Shown here: in pieces, positions 8,197-16,737 of the stretch
Numbering within the stretch: position 1 is the first letter of the stretch
Layout of the letters: each line of letters opens with the position of its first letter
Assembly: GCA_023256475.1 (NCBI GenBank)
Contig: JAGDXP010000028.1
Location: forward strand, 1 to 47,893
DNA length: 47,893 nt
Origin: Thermoplasmata archaeon
GTDB lineage: Archaea; Thermoplasmatota; Thermoplasmata; Thermoplasmatales; GCA-001856825
Reading direction: 5' to 3'
Position numbers and translations under genes: made by a program
The notes under the pieces: generated by a model
What the model saw: only the letters and a program-made list of their open reading frames with translations
Told to the model about the DNA's origin: nothing
Database searches by the model: none

Positions 8197-9887
8197 TTGA
8201 GGGAAAAATATTTTTTAACAATTGCTGCATTTTCTACTTCCACTTTAAATTTCTTTGGGTAATTTGCTGCTTTTAAATTCAGAATCTTCAGATTGTTTCT
8301 TCTGAATAATGCAATTGCAACTACATCACCTGGTTTAATCCATTTCACATTATCTAGCTTTATTCCTTTCCACTCCTTTAGGTAATCCTCAGTGTATGCC
8401 TCAATCATCCTCTTTCCATCCACGGCGATTATTTCGTCACCCGGAACTATTCCTGACTGATAGGCTGGATAGTCTTTGATTGCAAATCTTACCAATAGCT
8501 TCCCGTTGGATGTTTGGAAAATTAAACCTAGAAATCCATTGTTCCTTTCCTGTGCAGAAATCTTAAATCCCATTCTCTGTAACCTTTCCGTCAATTCCAT
8601 ATCTCCAGGTACTTCCGCCAATTTAGGCAATACCTCCTGACCTAATCCTTTGTCAATTGATTCCAATATTTCCTTCAAGTCATCATAGGTGATTCCCATT
8701 CCGCTTTTCTTGTATCTCTCCCAGAGAGCCCTCATGAAATCATCTATTGATTTGCTACCATTTGTCCTCCTAAATATTTCTTCATTCAATGCAATGGCCA
8801 TGAGTTCGCCTTTCAAATAATAGGAAATATAATTGTTTATTATGTCACCATCTGGCTTATATAACTTGATCCATGTGTTGAATGATGATGAATTGGCATC
8901 CCTATAATTATAGCCGGGTTGGATGAAATAATAATTCAAAGCCTCTGACAGGTGATTTGAATAATCTTCAATCTTTGCAATTGAAGCCCTCAAAAGAATT
9001 ATCCATTCATAATACGATGTGAAGCCCTCTGATAACCATAGAAGTTTAGTATATGTTTCTTTGGTATAATCAAATGGTCCGAGCTCAATGGGTCTTATTC
9101 TCTTAACATTCCATGTATGGAAAAACTCGTGGGAAATAACGGTCTTGAATATGAGATAATCAAAATCATCAGCAATTCTATTTTCATTTCCCATTATAAC
9201 CGTAGAGTTCTTATGTTCTAGACCTCCGGCTATGTCATCTGGAGCCAAAATAAACAGGAATGAATACCTTTCGTATGGCAATTCACCAAATATTTCCCTC
9301 GCTGCTTGCACTATTCTCTGTATTTCATTTACAAATTCATCAAAATTTCTGTTGAAATTTCCCACCAGAGATACGTAGTGTTTTTTACCATCAAAATCGA
9401 ATGCCTTGAACAGCCCGTCATGCATTAGTATAGGGGTATCTATGAAATCATCATAATTTCCCATATAATAGTATTCATCTTCCGCATCCATGGAAGTTGA
9501 AATGTACTTGTGCGGGTTATTTACAATTTTTACCCTGTATTTTTCGTCCTTTCTTCCTTCCACGTAAAAAAACACCGATGATCCGTTTATTAGGATAAAA
9601 TCCTCGTCGGAGTAAGAAGTTTGAACAGAAAGTTCCTCTGCATAAATTGAATATTCAATAACGATCTTCTTGCCCTTCACCTTGTAGCTTTTCTTATCTA
9701 ATTGCTCAATCTCACCTTTCTTTGCGTTTATACTGGAGATGTGCCTTGAAAAATCCCTTACCATATATGAGCCGGGGGCCCAGACCGGCATAGTAATTAT
9801 CTCTTCATCTAATTTATTTTCAAACTCCATTTTTACTTTCAAAATGTGGCTCCTTGCTTCAGCTAAATCTAAGACAAAATCTATCAT
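8193..9887 (-). CDS. M61 family metallopeptidase with PDZ domain
   Basis: Zinc aminopeptidase of the M61 (glycyl aminopeptidase) family. Zinc site: HEFFH at 253-257, third ligand Glu287 in WLSEGFTSYYE; the family motif GGLEHKNS is at 221-228. An N-terminal beta domain covers about 1-170 and a PDZ domain about 445-540 (GSIVPGDE-like segment SGIVPGDEIIAVDG), probably binding substrate tails. No signal peptide or membrane segment is seen, so it probably acts in the cytosol on peptides, which fits the peptide importer encoded downstream. It starts at ATG 9887, is divergent from the NTF2-repeat gene, and its stop overlaps the convergent glycosylase gene by 4 bases. Confidence 0.9.
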   Translation of the reverse strand: MIDFVLDLAEARSHILKVKMEFENKLDEEIITMPVWAPGSYMVRDFSRHISSINAKKGEIEQLDKKSYKVKGKKIVIEYSIYAEELSVQTSYSDEDFILINGSSVFFYVEGRKDEKYRVKIVNNPHKYISTSMDAEDEYYYMGNYDDFIDTPILMHDGLFKAFDFDGKKHYVSLVGNFNRNFDEFVNEIQRIVQAAREIFGELPYERYSFLFILAPDDIAGGLEHKNSTVIMGNENRIADDFDYLIFKTVISHEFFHTWNVKRIRPIELGPFDYTKETYTKLLWLSEGFTSYYEWIILLRASIAKIEDYSNHLSEALNYYFIQPGYNYRDANSSSFNTWIKLYKPDGDIINNYISYYLKGELMAIALNEEIFRRTNGSKSIDDFMRALWERYKKSGMGITYDDLKEILESIDKGLGQEVLPKLAEVPGDMELTERLQRMGFKISAQERNNGFLGLIFQTSNGKLLVRFAIKDYPAYQSGIVPGDEIIAVDGKRMIEAYTEDYLKEWKGIKLDNVKWIKPGDVVAIALFRRNNLKILNLKAANYPKKFKVEVENAAIVKKYFSLN

Positions 9888-9975
9888 GGACAGTAATTTT
9901 AACCACGATTTAAATTATTTGCAAATTGTATACAATTCTGAAATTTTGTTTTTTATACCTTATTAATAATATACC

Positions 9976-11529
9976 ATGAACAGGGGCATAATAATAGGAA
10001 TAATAGTAGTATTGCTTGTTCTCGCAGGCGCCCTGGGATACGCATATATGAATTCTTCGGCAAACGTTAGTTCATTGAATAACAAAGTGACTACACTTAA
10101 ATCCCAGCTAAATTCAATCAATAGCACCTACATGCAGCTGCAGCATAATTACACAACCTTGGAAAATGAGCTGAATGTATACAAAAGCAATGTAAATTCG
10201 CTTAAAGCAGATCTTTCCCAGAATTCTAGCTTCGTTGTCCTGAATGCTGCCTTCTCCCATTGGGATTATATTGCAATTGAAAATACATCTCTATTGAGCA
10301 TGCAGTATGCCTCCAATGCTACATTAAATTGGGTAGGTGGACCACTTTCCGGTACTTATTCTGGCATCAACAACATCACCAATGTTTGGAATAGATTCTT
10401 TGGACTATGGAGCGCAGTTTGGTTCTACACACCATCCCCACCATCTGTAACAGTTTCAGGAAATTCTGCCAACGTTTCATCTGAAGTCCAATTTGTACTC
10501 ACATCATTTAAAACACCTATGGAAGTTGACTACCTCAATATAACCTACTATCTAAACTTCTATTCCATGGGGGGGCACTGGTTAATAACTAACGAGGTAT
10601 GGCACATAGCTTCTCATGGACCCATTTCATATACTTATAACTATGTGAACTACCTTCAAAACCAAGAAATAATGAACATTTCATTTTCACACTGGGACTA
10701 TATAGCCATAGAAAATACATCATTACTTATTCCTCAATACTATAGCGATGCAACTCTTCATTGGATTGGTGGACCATTATCAGGCACATACGTGGGACTC
10801 CAAAATATAACTTCCGTATGGAATAGATTCTTTGGTTTGTGGAGCGCAGTTTGGTTCTATACCGTGAATCCTCCAACATTGGCAGAAACCAATGGAAATT
10901 ATTTCGTCAATGCAACTGTACAGTGGGTATTAACCTCATTCAACACACCAATGCAAGTTAATTCCATTATAACCAATTACACACTTGAATTCCAGATGAT
11001 AAATGGAATGCCACTCATAACCGATGAAGTATGGCATATTGTAGGCGCACAGATAATTTCTTATAGTGCATCCTATGTGGAATCACTACAGTCACAAGCT
11101 CTTCTAAATTCATCATTCTCCCATTGGAACAACATTGCAATTGAAAATCTTTCCTTGGTAATGACACAATACGAACAGAACAGTAGCCTGCAATGGATCG
11201 GTGGAAAGCTGGCTGGAAATTATACCAACTACACTCAGATATCACAGGTGTGGAATAAATTCTTCTCTCTGTGGGCAGCGGTGTGGTTCTACTCAGAAGC
11301 ACCCCCAATGGTAACTCTTAACATAAGCCAGGGATTCGTAACCGGTGGAACCGTCACAGCAGATATACAATTTGTTGTGCAGAGCTCAACAAATACAAGC
11401 GTATTTGAATATATAGATGTGGTATATACCCTGGATTTCCAGTTCGTGAATGGCCACTATTACATAACTCACGAAATATTCGACAATGTTGGTTCAGGCC
11501 CACTATCACAGGTGGCACCGTTTACATGA
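9976..11529 (+). CDS. Membrane-anchored surface protein with three NTF2-like repeats
   Basis: Residues 5-25 form one hydrophobic segment that works as an anchor or signal. A coiled-coil stalk follows (about 31-80, spaced Leu and Asn). Then come three tandem domains starting at Phe93, Phe237 and Phe381, exactly 144 residues apart. Each opens with FSHW(D/N)xIAIENxSL, continues with GG(P/K)L(S/A)GxY and VWN(R/K)FFxLW(S/A)AVWFY, and ends with a beta strand such as ITxEVWHI. The pattern resembles SnoaL/NTF2-like folds, but no catalytic residue is evident. Many NxS/T sequons suggest an extracellular, glycosylated domain. Its stop overlaps the next gene as ATGA. Function unknown; ligand binding outside the cell is inference. 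Confidence 0.7.
   Translation: MNRGIIIGIIVVLLVLAGALGYAYMNSSANVSSLNNKVTTLKSQLNSINSTYMQLQHNYTTLENELNVYKSNVNSLKADLSQNSSFVVLNAAFSHWDYIAIENTSLLSMQYASNATLNWVGGPLSGTYSGINNITNVWNRFFGLWSAVWFYTPSPPSVTVSGNSANVSSEVQFVLTSFKTPMEVDYLNITYYLNFYSMGGHWLITNEVWHIASHGPISYTYNYVNYLQNQEIMNISFSHWDYIAIENTSLLIPQYYSDATLHWIGGPLSGTYVGLQNITSVWNRFFGLWSAVWFYTVNPPTLAETNGNYFVNATVQWVLTSFNTPMQVNSIITNYTLEFQMINGMPLITDEVWHIVGAQIISYSASYVESLQSQALLNSSFSHWNNIAIENLSLVMTQYEQNSSLQWIGGKLAGNYTNYTQISQVWNKFFSLWAAVWFYSEAPPMVTLNISQGFVTGGTVTADIQFVVQSSTNTSVFEYIDVVYTLDFQFVNGHYYITHEIFDNVGSGPLSQVAPFT
10252..11526 (+). repeat. Three tandem 432-base coding repeats (144 residues each)
   Basis: Units at 10252-10683, 10684-11115 and 11116-11526, the third slightly short. 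The protein copies are close, for example FGLWSAVWFY in copies 1 and 2 and FSLWAAVWFY in copy 3. The DNA differs at many third positions, so the duplications are old and held by selection on protein sequence. Copies 1 and 2 resemble each other more than copy 3. Confidence 0.85.
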
Positions 11530-11897
11530 GCTATTTAATTGAAATAAATTTTTATAATTCTTTTAATTTTTTATTTGAATTGGTAACTAAAAAATACGAT
11601 GAAATCAAATTGCGAGACAAATATCTAAAAAGATCACTTTTCTGGCTGTTGATAGCTTCAAGGGGAGGTGATACTAGAGCCAAAATATTAAGGGTTTTAA
11701 TTGATAATCCTATGAACAAGAATGAACTCAGCAAAAGGTTATCCTTGAATTATAGAACAATAACTCATCATCTTAAGGTACTGCAGGAAAATAAAATTGT
11801 AAATGAGGATGATAGATATGGAGGTTTGGTATATATAGAGGACGGGATAGTAGAAGATATTAAAAAATTTCTTGAATATTATGGAGGGGAAAATTAA
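11526..11897 (+). CDS. Winged-helix transcriptional regulator (ArsR-like)
   Basis: A 123-residue DNA-binding protein. The winged helix spans about residues 45-105: RAKILRVLIDNPMNKNELSK, then SLNYRTITHHLKVLQENKIV as the recognition helix region, then a wing around DDRYGGLVYIED. No metal-binding Cys/His cluster is seen. ATG 11526 overlaps the previous stop as ATGA. The first 18 residues are low-complexity and A+T-encoded, and a TATA-like TTTTTATAATT at about 11549-11559 is spaced for a leaderless start at TTG 11580, so the real protein may begin there. It overlaps the next gene as TAATG. It probably regulates its own operon; the signal is unknown. Confidence 0.8.
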   Translation: MSYLIEINFYNSFNFLFELVTKKYDEIKLRDKYLKRSLFWLLIASRGGDTRAKILRVLIDNPMNKNELSKRLSLNYRTITHHLKVLQENKIVNEDDRYGGLVYIEDGIVEDIKKFLEYYGGEN

Positions 11898-12181
11898 TGG
11901 GAATATTCTGGATAATGTCTTTGACATTGGAAGTTTTAATGCTAGTTGCTTATGCTGTATTAACCGCGGGATTTATAGGGCTTTATAATTCAAGAAAACA
12001 AAGGGCAATACTCAGTCTTTCTATATTTACAGTCAGCATGGTGGCTTTCTTTGCCATAATGATCTATTTGACCTATTTCCTGGCACTTAGATATGGATAT
12101 CCATTGGCTTCAGTAGTTCTCAGCGCAACAGCTTTGGTGTTCGTTGGTTCGTTTTTCCTAATAAGGGTGGTACAGTCTTAA
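11897..12181 (+). CDS. Small membrane protein, three transmembrane segments
   Basis: A 94-residue protein with three hydrophobic segments at about residues 3-26, 34-60 and 68-90, separated by a short basic loop (NSRKQR). I do not recognise a family. Its ATG overlaps the stop of the winged-helix gene (TAATG), so the two are translationally coupled. Pairs of a soluble winged-helix protein and a small membrane protein occur in archaea and may form a membrane-tethered regulator; that role here is inference. Confidence 0.65.
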   Translation: MGIFWIMSLTLEVLMLVAYAVLTAGFIGLYNSRKQRAILSLSIFTVSMVAFFAIMIYLTYFLALRYGYPLASVVLSATALVFVGSFFLIRVVQS

Positions 12182-12185
12182 TTCA

Positions 12186-13115
12186 TCATTCCTTTAATTC
12201 TTCCATTACCATGGCATTGTGAGCGTCTATCATTAGAACAATCTTTTCGTCCTTGTGGACAAAAACTGCAGTCCATATAGGTATATGGACTAAATACACA
12301 TCTGATATATCCACCGATGTTTCTGCCGCAAGGAAATTGTGATGGTATATTTTCTGGAGTTTTCTCATCTCCCACTGTTGAATTAACACTTTTCCCATTA
12401 CTCTAGCTTTTTCTTCTCCAATGGTTCCATTCAATAATTTAACTGGAGAGTTCATATCCGAGCTACCTATGGGCCTTTTGTTTTGTAGGTTGAATATGTA
12501 ATCTGGCGGCTGATATTGCTTGAGGTTTTCCACAGCTATCACTGGATATTGCACCATTCCCACGTCAGTTCCAGATTCTATGATAGTCTGAACATTTTCC
12601 GTTGGACCTATGAAGCCTCCTCTCCCCCCTAAATTCATGGCTACAAAGCCACCAGGCTGTGCCTGCACTTTCTTGTATTTGTATTGAGTTGTGTACCCAG
12701 CGTCAAGTATCCAATAAGGTATATATGCCAATCCCAATTGATCTAGCTTGCTCTTCTCATACAAATGCCTGTGCAATATGCTCTTATCAAGGAAGTTCTT
12801 TGCAATGGTTAAGGCTTGATCTTTTAACTGCACTCTTATATCCAATATGTAATGTGATTTTACCTTTGACCAGCCCGCAGAACTTAATGATATAGAGGTG
12901 CCGCAGTACTGACATACAACCATTTCTTCTCCCGCAACTGGATTCAGCGGAGCCCCACAGTTAGGGCATTTCATTTCCTTTAAAATTTCCGTTCCTACTG
13001 TATCAGAATCCTGATTCTTTGATGTTTGAACTTGCTCCATGCTTTGTGGTGCCCCGCATTTTGGACAAAACAAGGAATCATCAGGTATTTGTGCTCCACA
13101 CTTTCTGCAATACAT
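12186..13115 (-). CDS. Double zinc-ribbon protein, unknown function
   Basis: Two zinc ribbons lie at the N-terminus: CRKCG...CPKCG at about residues 3-21, and CPNCG...CQYCG at about 50-72. After them is a mostly beta domain of about 230 residues with no family I recognise, containing LAYIPYWILDAGYTTQYKYK and a Gly-rich loop GGRGGFIGP. No membrane segment is seen. The gene begins directly after the SPFH gene stop (TAA then ATG) and is the last of a three-gene unit. The shared zinc-ribbon type suggests that the two proteins work together. Confidence 0.72.
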   Translation of the reverse strand: MYCRKCGAQIPDDSLFCPKCGAPQSMEQVQTSKNQDSDTVGTEILKEMKCPNCGAPLNPVAGEEMVVCQYCGTSISLSSAGWSKVKSHYILDIRVQLKDQALTIAKNFLDKSILHRHLYEKSKLDQLGLAYIPYWILDAGYTTQYKYKKVQAQPGGFVAMNLGGRGGFIGPTENVQTIIESGTDVGMVQYPVIAVENLKQYQPPDYIFNLQNKRPIGSSDMNSPVKLLNGTIGEEKARVMGKVLIQQWEMRKLQKIYHHNFLAAETSVDISDVYLVHIPIWTAVFVHKDEKIVLMIDAHNAMVMEELKE

Positions 13116-14282
13116 TTATTCCACCTTTTCCCCACAATTTGGACAGAATTTAGCCCCCGGAGGTATATCATTACCACATTTTTTACATTTTTGTGCCAGA
13201 GGCTTGCCACACTCTGGGCAGAACTTTGAATTAGCCGGAATTTCCTTACCGCAATATGGGCATTTTATTGTTTCTGTCTGTTTAAAATTATATCCACATT
13301 CTGGGCAGAATTTTGCATTGGAGGGCACTGTAGCACCGCATGAAGGGCACTTTTTCGTATCTGCTTGCTGCTGTATTTGAGGTGGCTGCTGAGCCAGGCC
13401 TTGTGAAACTGATGCTGCAAATGGGTAAGCTAAACCGGCTCCCGCTCCGATCCCAACACCTAACCCTGCTCCCACTCCTGCAGCGCCTGATGGATTTTTA
13501 GCAGCATCCACGACAGCCTGGCCACTCTGATACTGCATATAATTAACTCCCAAAACCTGCATGCTTGACCTGGTGTCGATAGCCTTTTGAACAGTTTCCG
13601 GTAGATTTATGTTTAGTCCAGAAATTTTATTTATTTCTATTCCGTATTGCTGGAAAGCATTCTTTGATTCTGCAATAACAGCTTCTTCGATGTTCAATAA
13701 ATTGGAAGGAATATCCGTTACGGAAACTCCCTGATCCTTCATCTTACCTAATATGTTGTAGATAAGAAGCACTATTTGTTCCTTTATTCTTTGTTCCACC
13801 TGCGCTGTGGTTTCTAAAGAAAAAGTACCTACAAATTGGTTTATGAATATTGATGGATCTGATACCCTATACCTGGCTTCTCCGTAGAGCCTTAGAAGTA
13901 CGATTCCAAAATCTTTATCCTTAAAAGCATAAGGTTCCGCAGATCCGAATTTAATATCGAAGAAACGTCTCTGAAGATAATAAACCTCTGCTTGCTGCTG
14001 TATTCCTGTTAATAGTTTTACGATTTCCCCTACCACTGGAGCATTTAAATCTGTTAGTGCATACCTGCCTGGTTTATCAATATATGCCAGTGCTTTCCCA
14101 TCCCTATAGAATACCGCAATCTCGTCTTCCCTTACCACTATGTTATCATTGAATCTTATTAATCTTGGAACCTTCCACATTACATTATTCTCTTTAAACT
14201 GATCCTCCCACTCTATCGTTGTTGATCCTAGAACGCTTCCCCCCGAACTGGGTATAGGATCTGATTTCTTATGGAATACCAT
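13116..14282 (-). CDS. SPFH/band 7-like protein with three C-terminal zinc ribbons
   Basis: Residues 1-240 form an SPFH-like domain of the soluble YdjI ('virion core protein') type: IVVREDEIAVFYRDGK near the N-terminus, then YGEARYRVSDPSIFINQFVG and a helical segment ending GLNINLPETVQKAID. A Gly/Ala-rich linker (about 262-295) and a Gln-rich stretch follow. Three CxxC-x(10-12)-CxxC ribbons lie at 312-330, 341-360 and 366-384. No membrane segment is visible apart from the Gly/Ala linker. Related proteins form scaffolds or oligomeric rings; the function here is unknown. The start is one base after the stop of the coiled-coil gene. Confidence 0.8.
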   Translation of the reverse strand: MVFHKKSDPIPSSGGSVLGSTTIEWEDQFKENNVMWKVPRLIRFNDNIVVREDEIAVFYRDGKALAYIDKPGRYALTDLNAPVVGEIVKLLTGIQQQAEVYYLQRRFFDIKFGSAEPYAFKDKDFGIVLLRLYGEARYRVSDPSIFINQFVGTFSLETTAQVEQRIKEQIVLLIYNILGKMKDQGVSVTDIPSNLLNIEEAVIAESKNAFQQYGIEINKISGLNINLPETVQKAIDTRSSMQVLGVNYMQYQSGQAVVDAAKNPSGAAGVGAGLGVGIGAGAGLAYPFAASVSQGLAQQPPQIQQQADTKKCPSCGATVPSNAKFCPECGYNFKQTETIKCPYCGKEIPANSKFCPECGKPLAQKCKKCGNDIPPGAKFCPNCGEKVE

Positions 14283-14283
14283 A

Positions 14284-14805
14284 TCATATTCCTCCGTACA
14301 GTAACCTATTTCTTGATGAATCTATATCATGTACCCCTGCAATTTCCTCGAGTACCTGAGTATATTTGCCTAAATCAAACCTGCCCATCAGGGAGTCTGC
14401 AACCATCTGATCTATGTTGTTTTTCAGGTTTGTAAGAGTTTCATATATCTTCAAGTCGAGATCATAGATAGCGTTCAATTTATCAGAAGTTATCCTCACA
14501 GCGGCAGATATTCCAGAATAGCCTGCTTCATGATGTTTTATTCTCTCTGCCGTTTCCTGTATATTGGACCTTAAAATACCCAATTTCTCTAAATACTGAA
14601 ATAACCCCTGGCTGATTAGGTTATTTTCAATCTTCTTAACAGATTCATTTATGTTTAACATGAATTTGTATATTTCATCCTTTAAATAAATATCTGCATC
14701 TCTCAGATCTTCATTAACTCTGTATCCGTGATAACCTGGGAAGAGCAGCTGCAATTTCTTTATAGCACCTCTATCATTGGATACTTCGTCTCTGATATCA
14801 GCCAT
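14284..14805 (-). CDS. Predicted coiled-coil protein, SPFH partner
   Basis: A 173-residue, almost wholly helical, charged protein with heptad-like spacing through about residues 40-150. It has no cysteine cluster, no membrane segment and no motif I recognise. It is the first gene of the unit with the SPFH and zinc-ribbon genes, separated by one base, which suggests production in fixed ratio and perhaps a physical complex. Starts at ATG 14805, divergent from malic enzyme. Confidence 0.65.
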   Translation of the reverse strand: MADIRDEVSNDRGAIKKLQLLFPGYHGYRVNEDLRDADIYLKDEIYKFMLNINESVKKIENNLISQGLFQYLEKLGILRSNIQETAERIKHHEAGYSGISAAVRITSDKLNAIYDLDLKIYETLTNLKNNIDQMVADSLMGRFDLGKYTQVLEEIAGVHDIDSSRNRLLYGGI

Positions 14806-14921
14806 CGAAGTAAATAATCAATGGTAATATTAAAATTTATTTAAATAAATCCTTTGAACAAAAAAGACATTATGAAATGGTAAGTCGGGAATATTTATGC
14901 ATTCATTTTTTATATAGTAAC

Positions 14922-16262
14922 ATGAAAAATGAAGGTGAGGAAGGAGGAAAGGAGCTTGGTGATTTAGCTATAAAATATTCAAATTATTATCATGGTAAAA
15001 TATCATCAATTCCCAAGGTTCCCATTAGGTACCTTGATGACTTTTCAATATGGTATACACCTGGTGTAGCGCAAGTTTCTCTAGAGATTGCCAAAAATAA
15101 AGAGATGGCATATGAATACACATGGAAATGGAATTCCGTAGCAATCATAACTGATGGAACCAGAGTTTTGGGATTGGGTAATATTGGACCGGAGGCTTCG
15201 CTACCCGTCATGGAAGGAAAAGCCTTGATTTTCAAATACCTTGGAGGAGTTGATGCAATACCTATCCCCCTCGGGACTACAGATAAGGATACGATAATAA
15301 GAGTGGTAAAGTCTCTGGAACCTGCTTTTGGAGGTATCAATTTGGAGGATATTGAATCTCCAAAGTGCTTTTCACTATTGGACACCCTATCAAAAGAGAT
15401 GAATATACCGGTTTGGCATGATGACCAGCTTGGAACGGCCGGTGCCACACTTGCAGCATTGATTAATGCTCTTAAGATTACTGGTAGAAACAAAAAGGAC
15501 ACGAAAATTGTCCTATTTGGCTCTGGGGCAGCTAACATTGCCACTGCGAGATTATTAGATGCAGCGGGGTTTGATCTAGGTAATATAATAATGGTAGATT
15601 CTCATGGCATACTTCATCCCGAACGGGAAGATATGGATAATTTAATGGTCACCAACCCATGGAAATATGAGCTGGGCATTAACACCAACAAAAGGAGAAT
15701 AAAAGGTGGAATTCAAGAAGCTTTGGAAGGGGCAGATGCAGTTATAGCAGCTTCTCATCCCGGACCAGGCATAATAAAGGGAGAATGGATTAAGAAAATG
15801 GAAAAAAGGGCCATAGTTTTTGCACTTGCCAATCCGGTTCCAGAAATATGGCCAAGCGAGGCTATTTCAAATGGGGCTGAAATCGTGGCAACCGGTAGAT
15901 CTGATTTTCCAAACCAGGTAAATAACAGTCTGGTATTTCCAGGAGTTTTCAGAGGTGCACTGGATTCAAGAACCAAGAGGATCAATGAGCAGATGATTGT
16001 GGAAGCTTCAAATGAACTTGCAAGATTTGCTGAGGAAAAGGGATTATCAACAAATTACATAATACCCAGGATGGATCAATGGGAAGTATTTCCAAGGGTT
16101 GCATCAGCTATAGCATATTCTGCTGTGAAATTTGGATTTGCCAGAATATCGAAGTCAAAGGAAGAATTCTATGAAACTGCCCTAAATATAATATCAAAAA
16201 ATAGAACTATTATAGAAAAGTTAATTGAAATAGGTTTGATTGAGGATATAAGGAGGAGTTGA
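14922..16262 (+). CDS. Malic enzyme (oxaloacetate-decarboxylating malate dehydrogenase)
   Basis: Oxidative decarboxylation of malate to pyruvate and CO2 with NAD(P). Family motifs: WYTPGVAQVSLEIAKN, TDGTRVLGLGNIGPEA, EGKALIFKYLGGVDAIPI, the metal site WHDDQLGTAGATLAAL, and a Rossmann loop FGSGAANIATARLL. This is the short type without a phosphotransacetylase domain. ATG 14922 is preferred over 14877: homologues begin near the KYSNYYHGKI segment, and AATATTTATG (14889-14898) lies about 25 bases upstream as a TATA box, so the longer frame would begin before the transcript. It is followed by an acetyltransferase after AGGAGG. With Mdh (45965-46936) it links the citric acid cycle to pyruvate. Confidence 0.92.
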   Translation: MKNEGEEGGKELGDLAIKYSNYYHGKISSIPKVPIRYLDDFSIWYTPGVAQVSLEIAKNKEMAYEYTWKWNSVAIITDGTRVLGLGNIGPEASLPVMEGKALIFKYLGGVDAIPIPLGTTDKDTIIRVVKSLEPAFGGINLEDIESPKCFSLLDTLSKEMNIPVWHDDQLGTAGATLAALINALKITGRNKKDTKIVLFGSGAANIATARLLDAAGFDLGNIIMVDSHGILHPEREDMDNLMVTNPWKYELGINTNKRRIKGGIQEALEGADAVIAASHPGPGIIKGEWIKKMEKRAIVFALANPVPEIWPSEAISNGAEIVATGRSDFPNQVNNSLVFPGVFRGALDSRTKRINEQMIVEASNELARFAEEKGLSTNYIIPRMDQWEVFPRVASAIAYSAVKFGFARISKSKEEFYETALNIISKNRTIIEKLIEIGLIEDIRRS

Positions 16263-16264
16263 AT

Positions 16265-16735
16265 ATGGAACCGATAATTAGAGAAATGAAAGAGGAAGAT
16301 ATAGAGCAAGCTGCCAATCTATTACTTAGGCTTAAAAAGTTTAATTCTGAGCACGATCCTCTATTCAGTTTGGCGGAGAATGTTGAGGAAGAAGTCAAGA
16401 AGTACCTAAGGCAGGCTGTAAAGGAGCAATTCAGGGATGCCTATGTAGCTGAATATCAGGGAAAAATAATAGGCCTTATACTTGCCGATATAAAAGACAG
16501 ACTATTCTACAATCCGAGAAAAGAGGTAAGGGTTACAGACATATATGTGTTACCTGAATTCAGAAAAAAAGGTCTGGGAACAGAATTGCTAAGGGAATTA
16601 GCTAAGATTGAGAAAAAGAAGGGTTGTTCGGTTATAACTGTTGAATTCCCCACCGAGAATTTGGTGGCTACAAAGTTTTTCCAAGGAGAGGGAATGAGGA
16701 GCATAATTTCAATATACGGAAAGTTAATTGAATAA
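16265..16735 (+). CDS. GNAT family N-acetyltransferase
   Basis: Acetyl-CoA-dependent acetyltransferase of unknown substrate, about 157 residues. The acetyl-CoA binding motif is VYVLPEFRKKGLGTELL (RxxGxG loop) followed by a helix, and the C-terminal strand ATKFFQGEGMR fits motif B. An in-frame TTG at 16259 overlaps the malic enzyme stop, but AGGAGG at 16251-16256 is 8 bases from ATG 16265 and only 2 from the TTG, so ATG is preferred. Close packing with malic enzyme and the next oxidoreductase indicates an operon, although no functional link is clear. Confidence 0.85.
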   Translation: MEPIIREMKEEDIEQAANLLLRLKKFNSEHDPLFSLAENVEEEVKKYLRQAVKEQFRDAYVAEYQGKIIGLILADIKDRLFYNPRKEVRVTDIYVLPEFRKKGLGTELLRELAKIEKKKGCSVITVEFPTENLVATKFFQGEGMRSIISIYGKLIE

Positions 16736-16737
16736 TC

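Noticed and set aside
10252-11526. CRISPR or satellite-type repeat because of the regular 432-base period.
   Set aside because: The repeats are coding, diverged at third positions, and each encodes a folded-domain-like unit.
13039-13380. Open frames on the plus strand opposite the zinc-ribbon genes, rich in Gly, His, Phe and Cys.
   Set aside because: They are antisense shadows of the repeated CPxCG codons; no start signal and no independent family.
14877-14921. Longer start of malic enzyme at ATG 14877.
   Set aside because: It lies upstream of the probable TATA box at 14889-14898 and adds residues not expected in the family.
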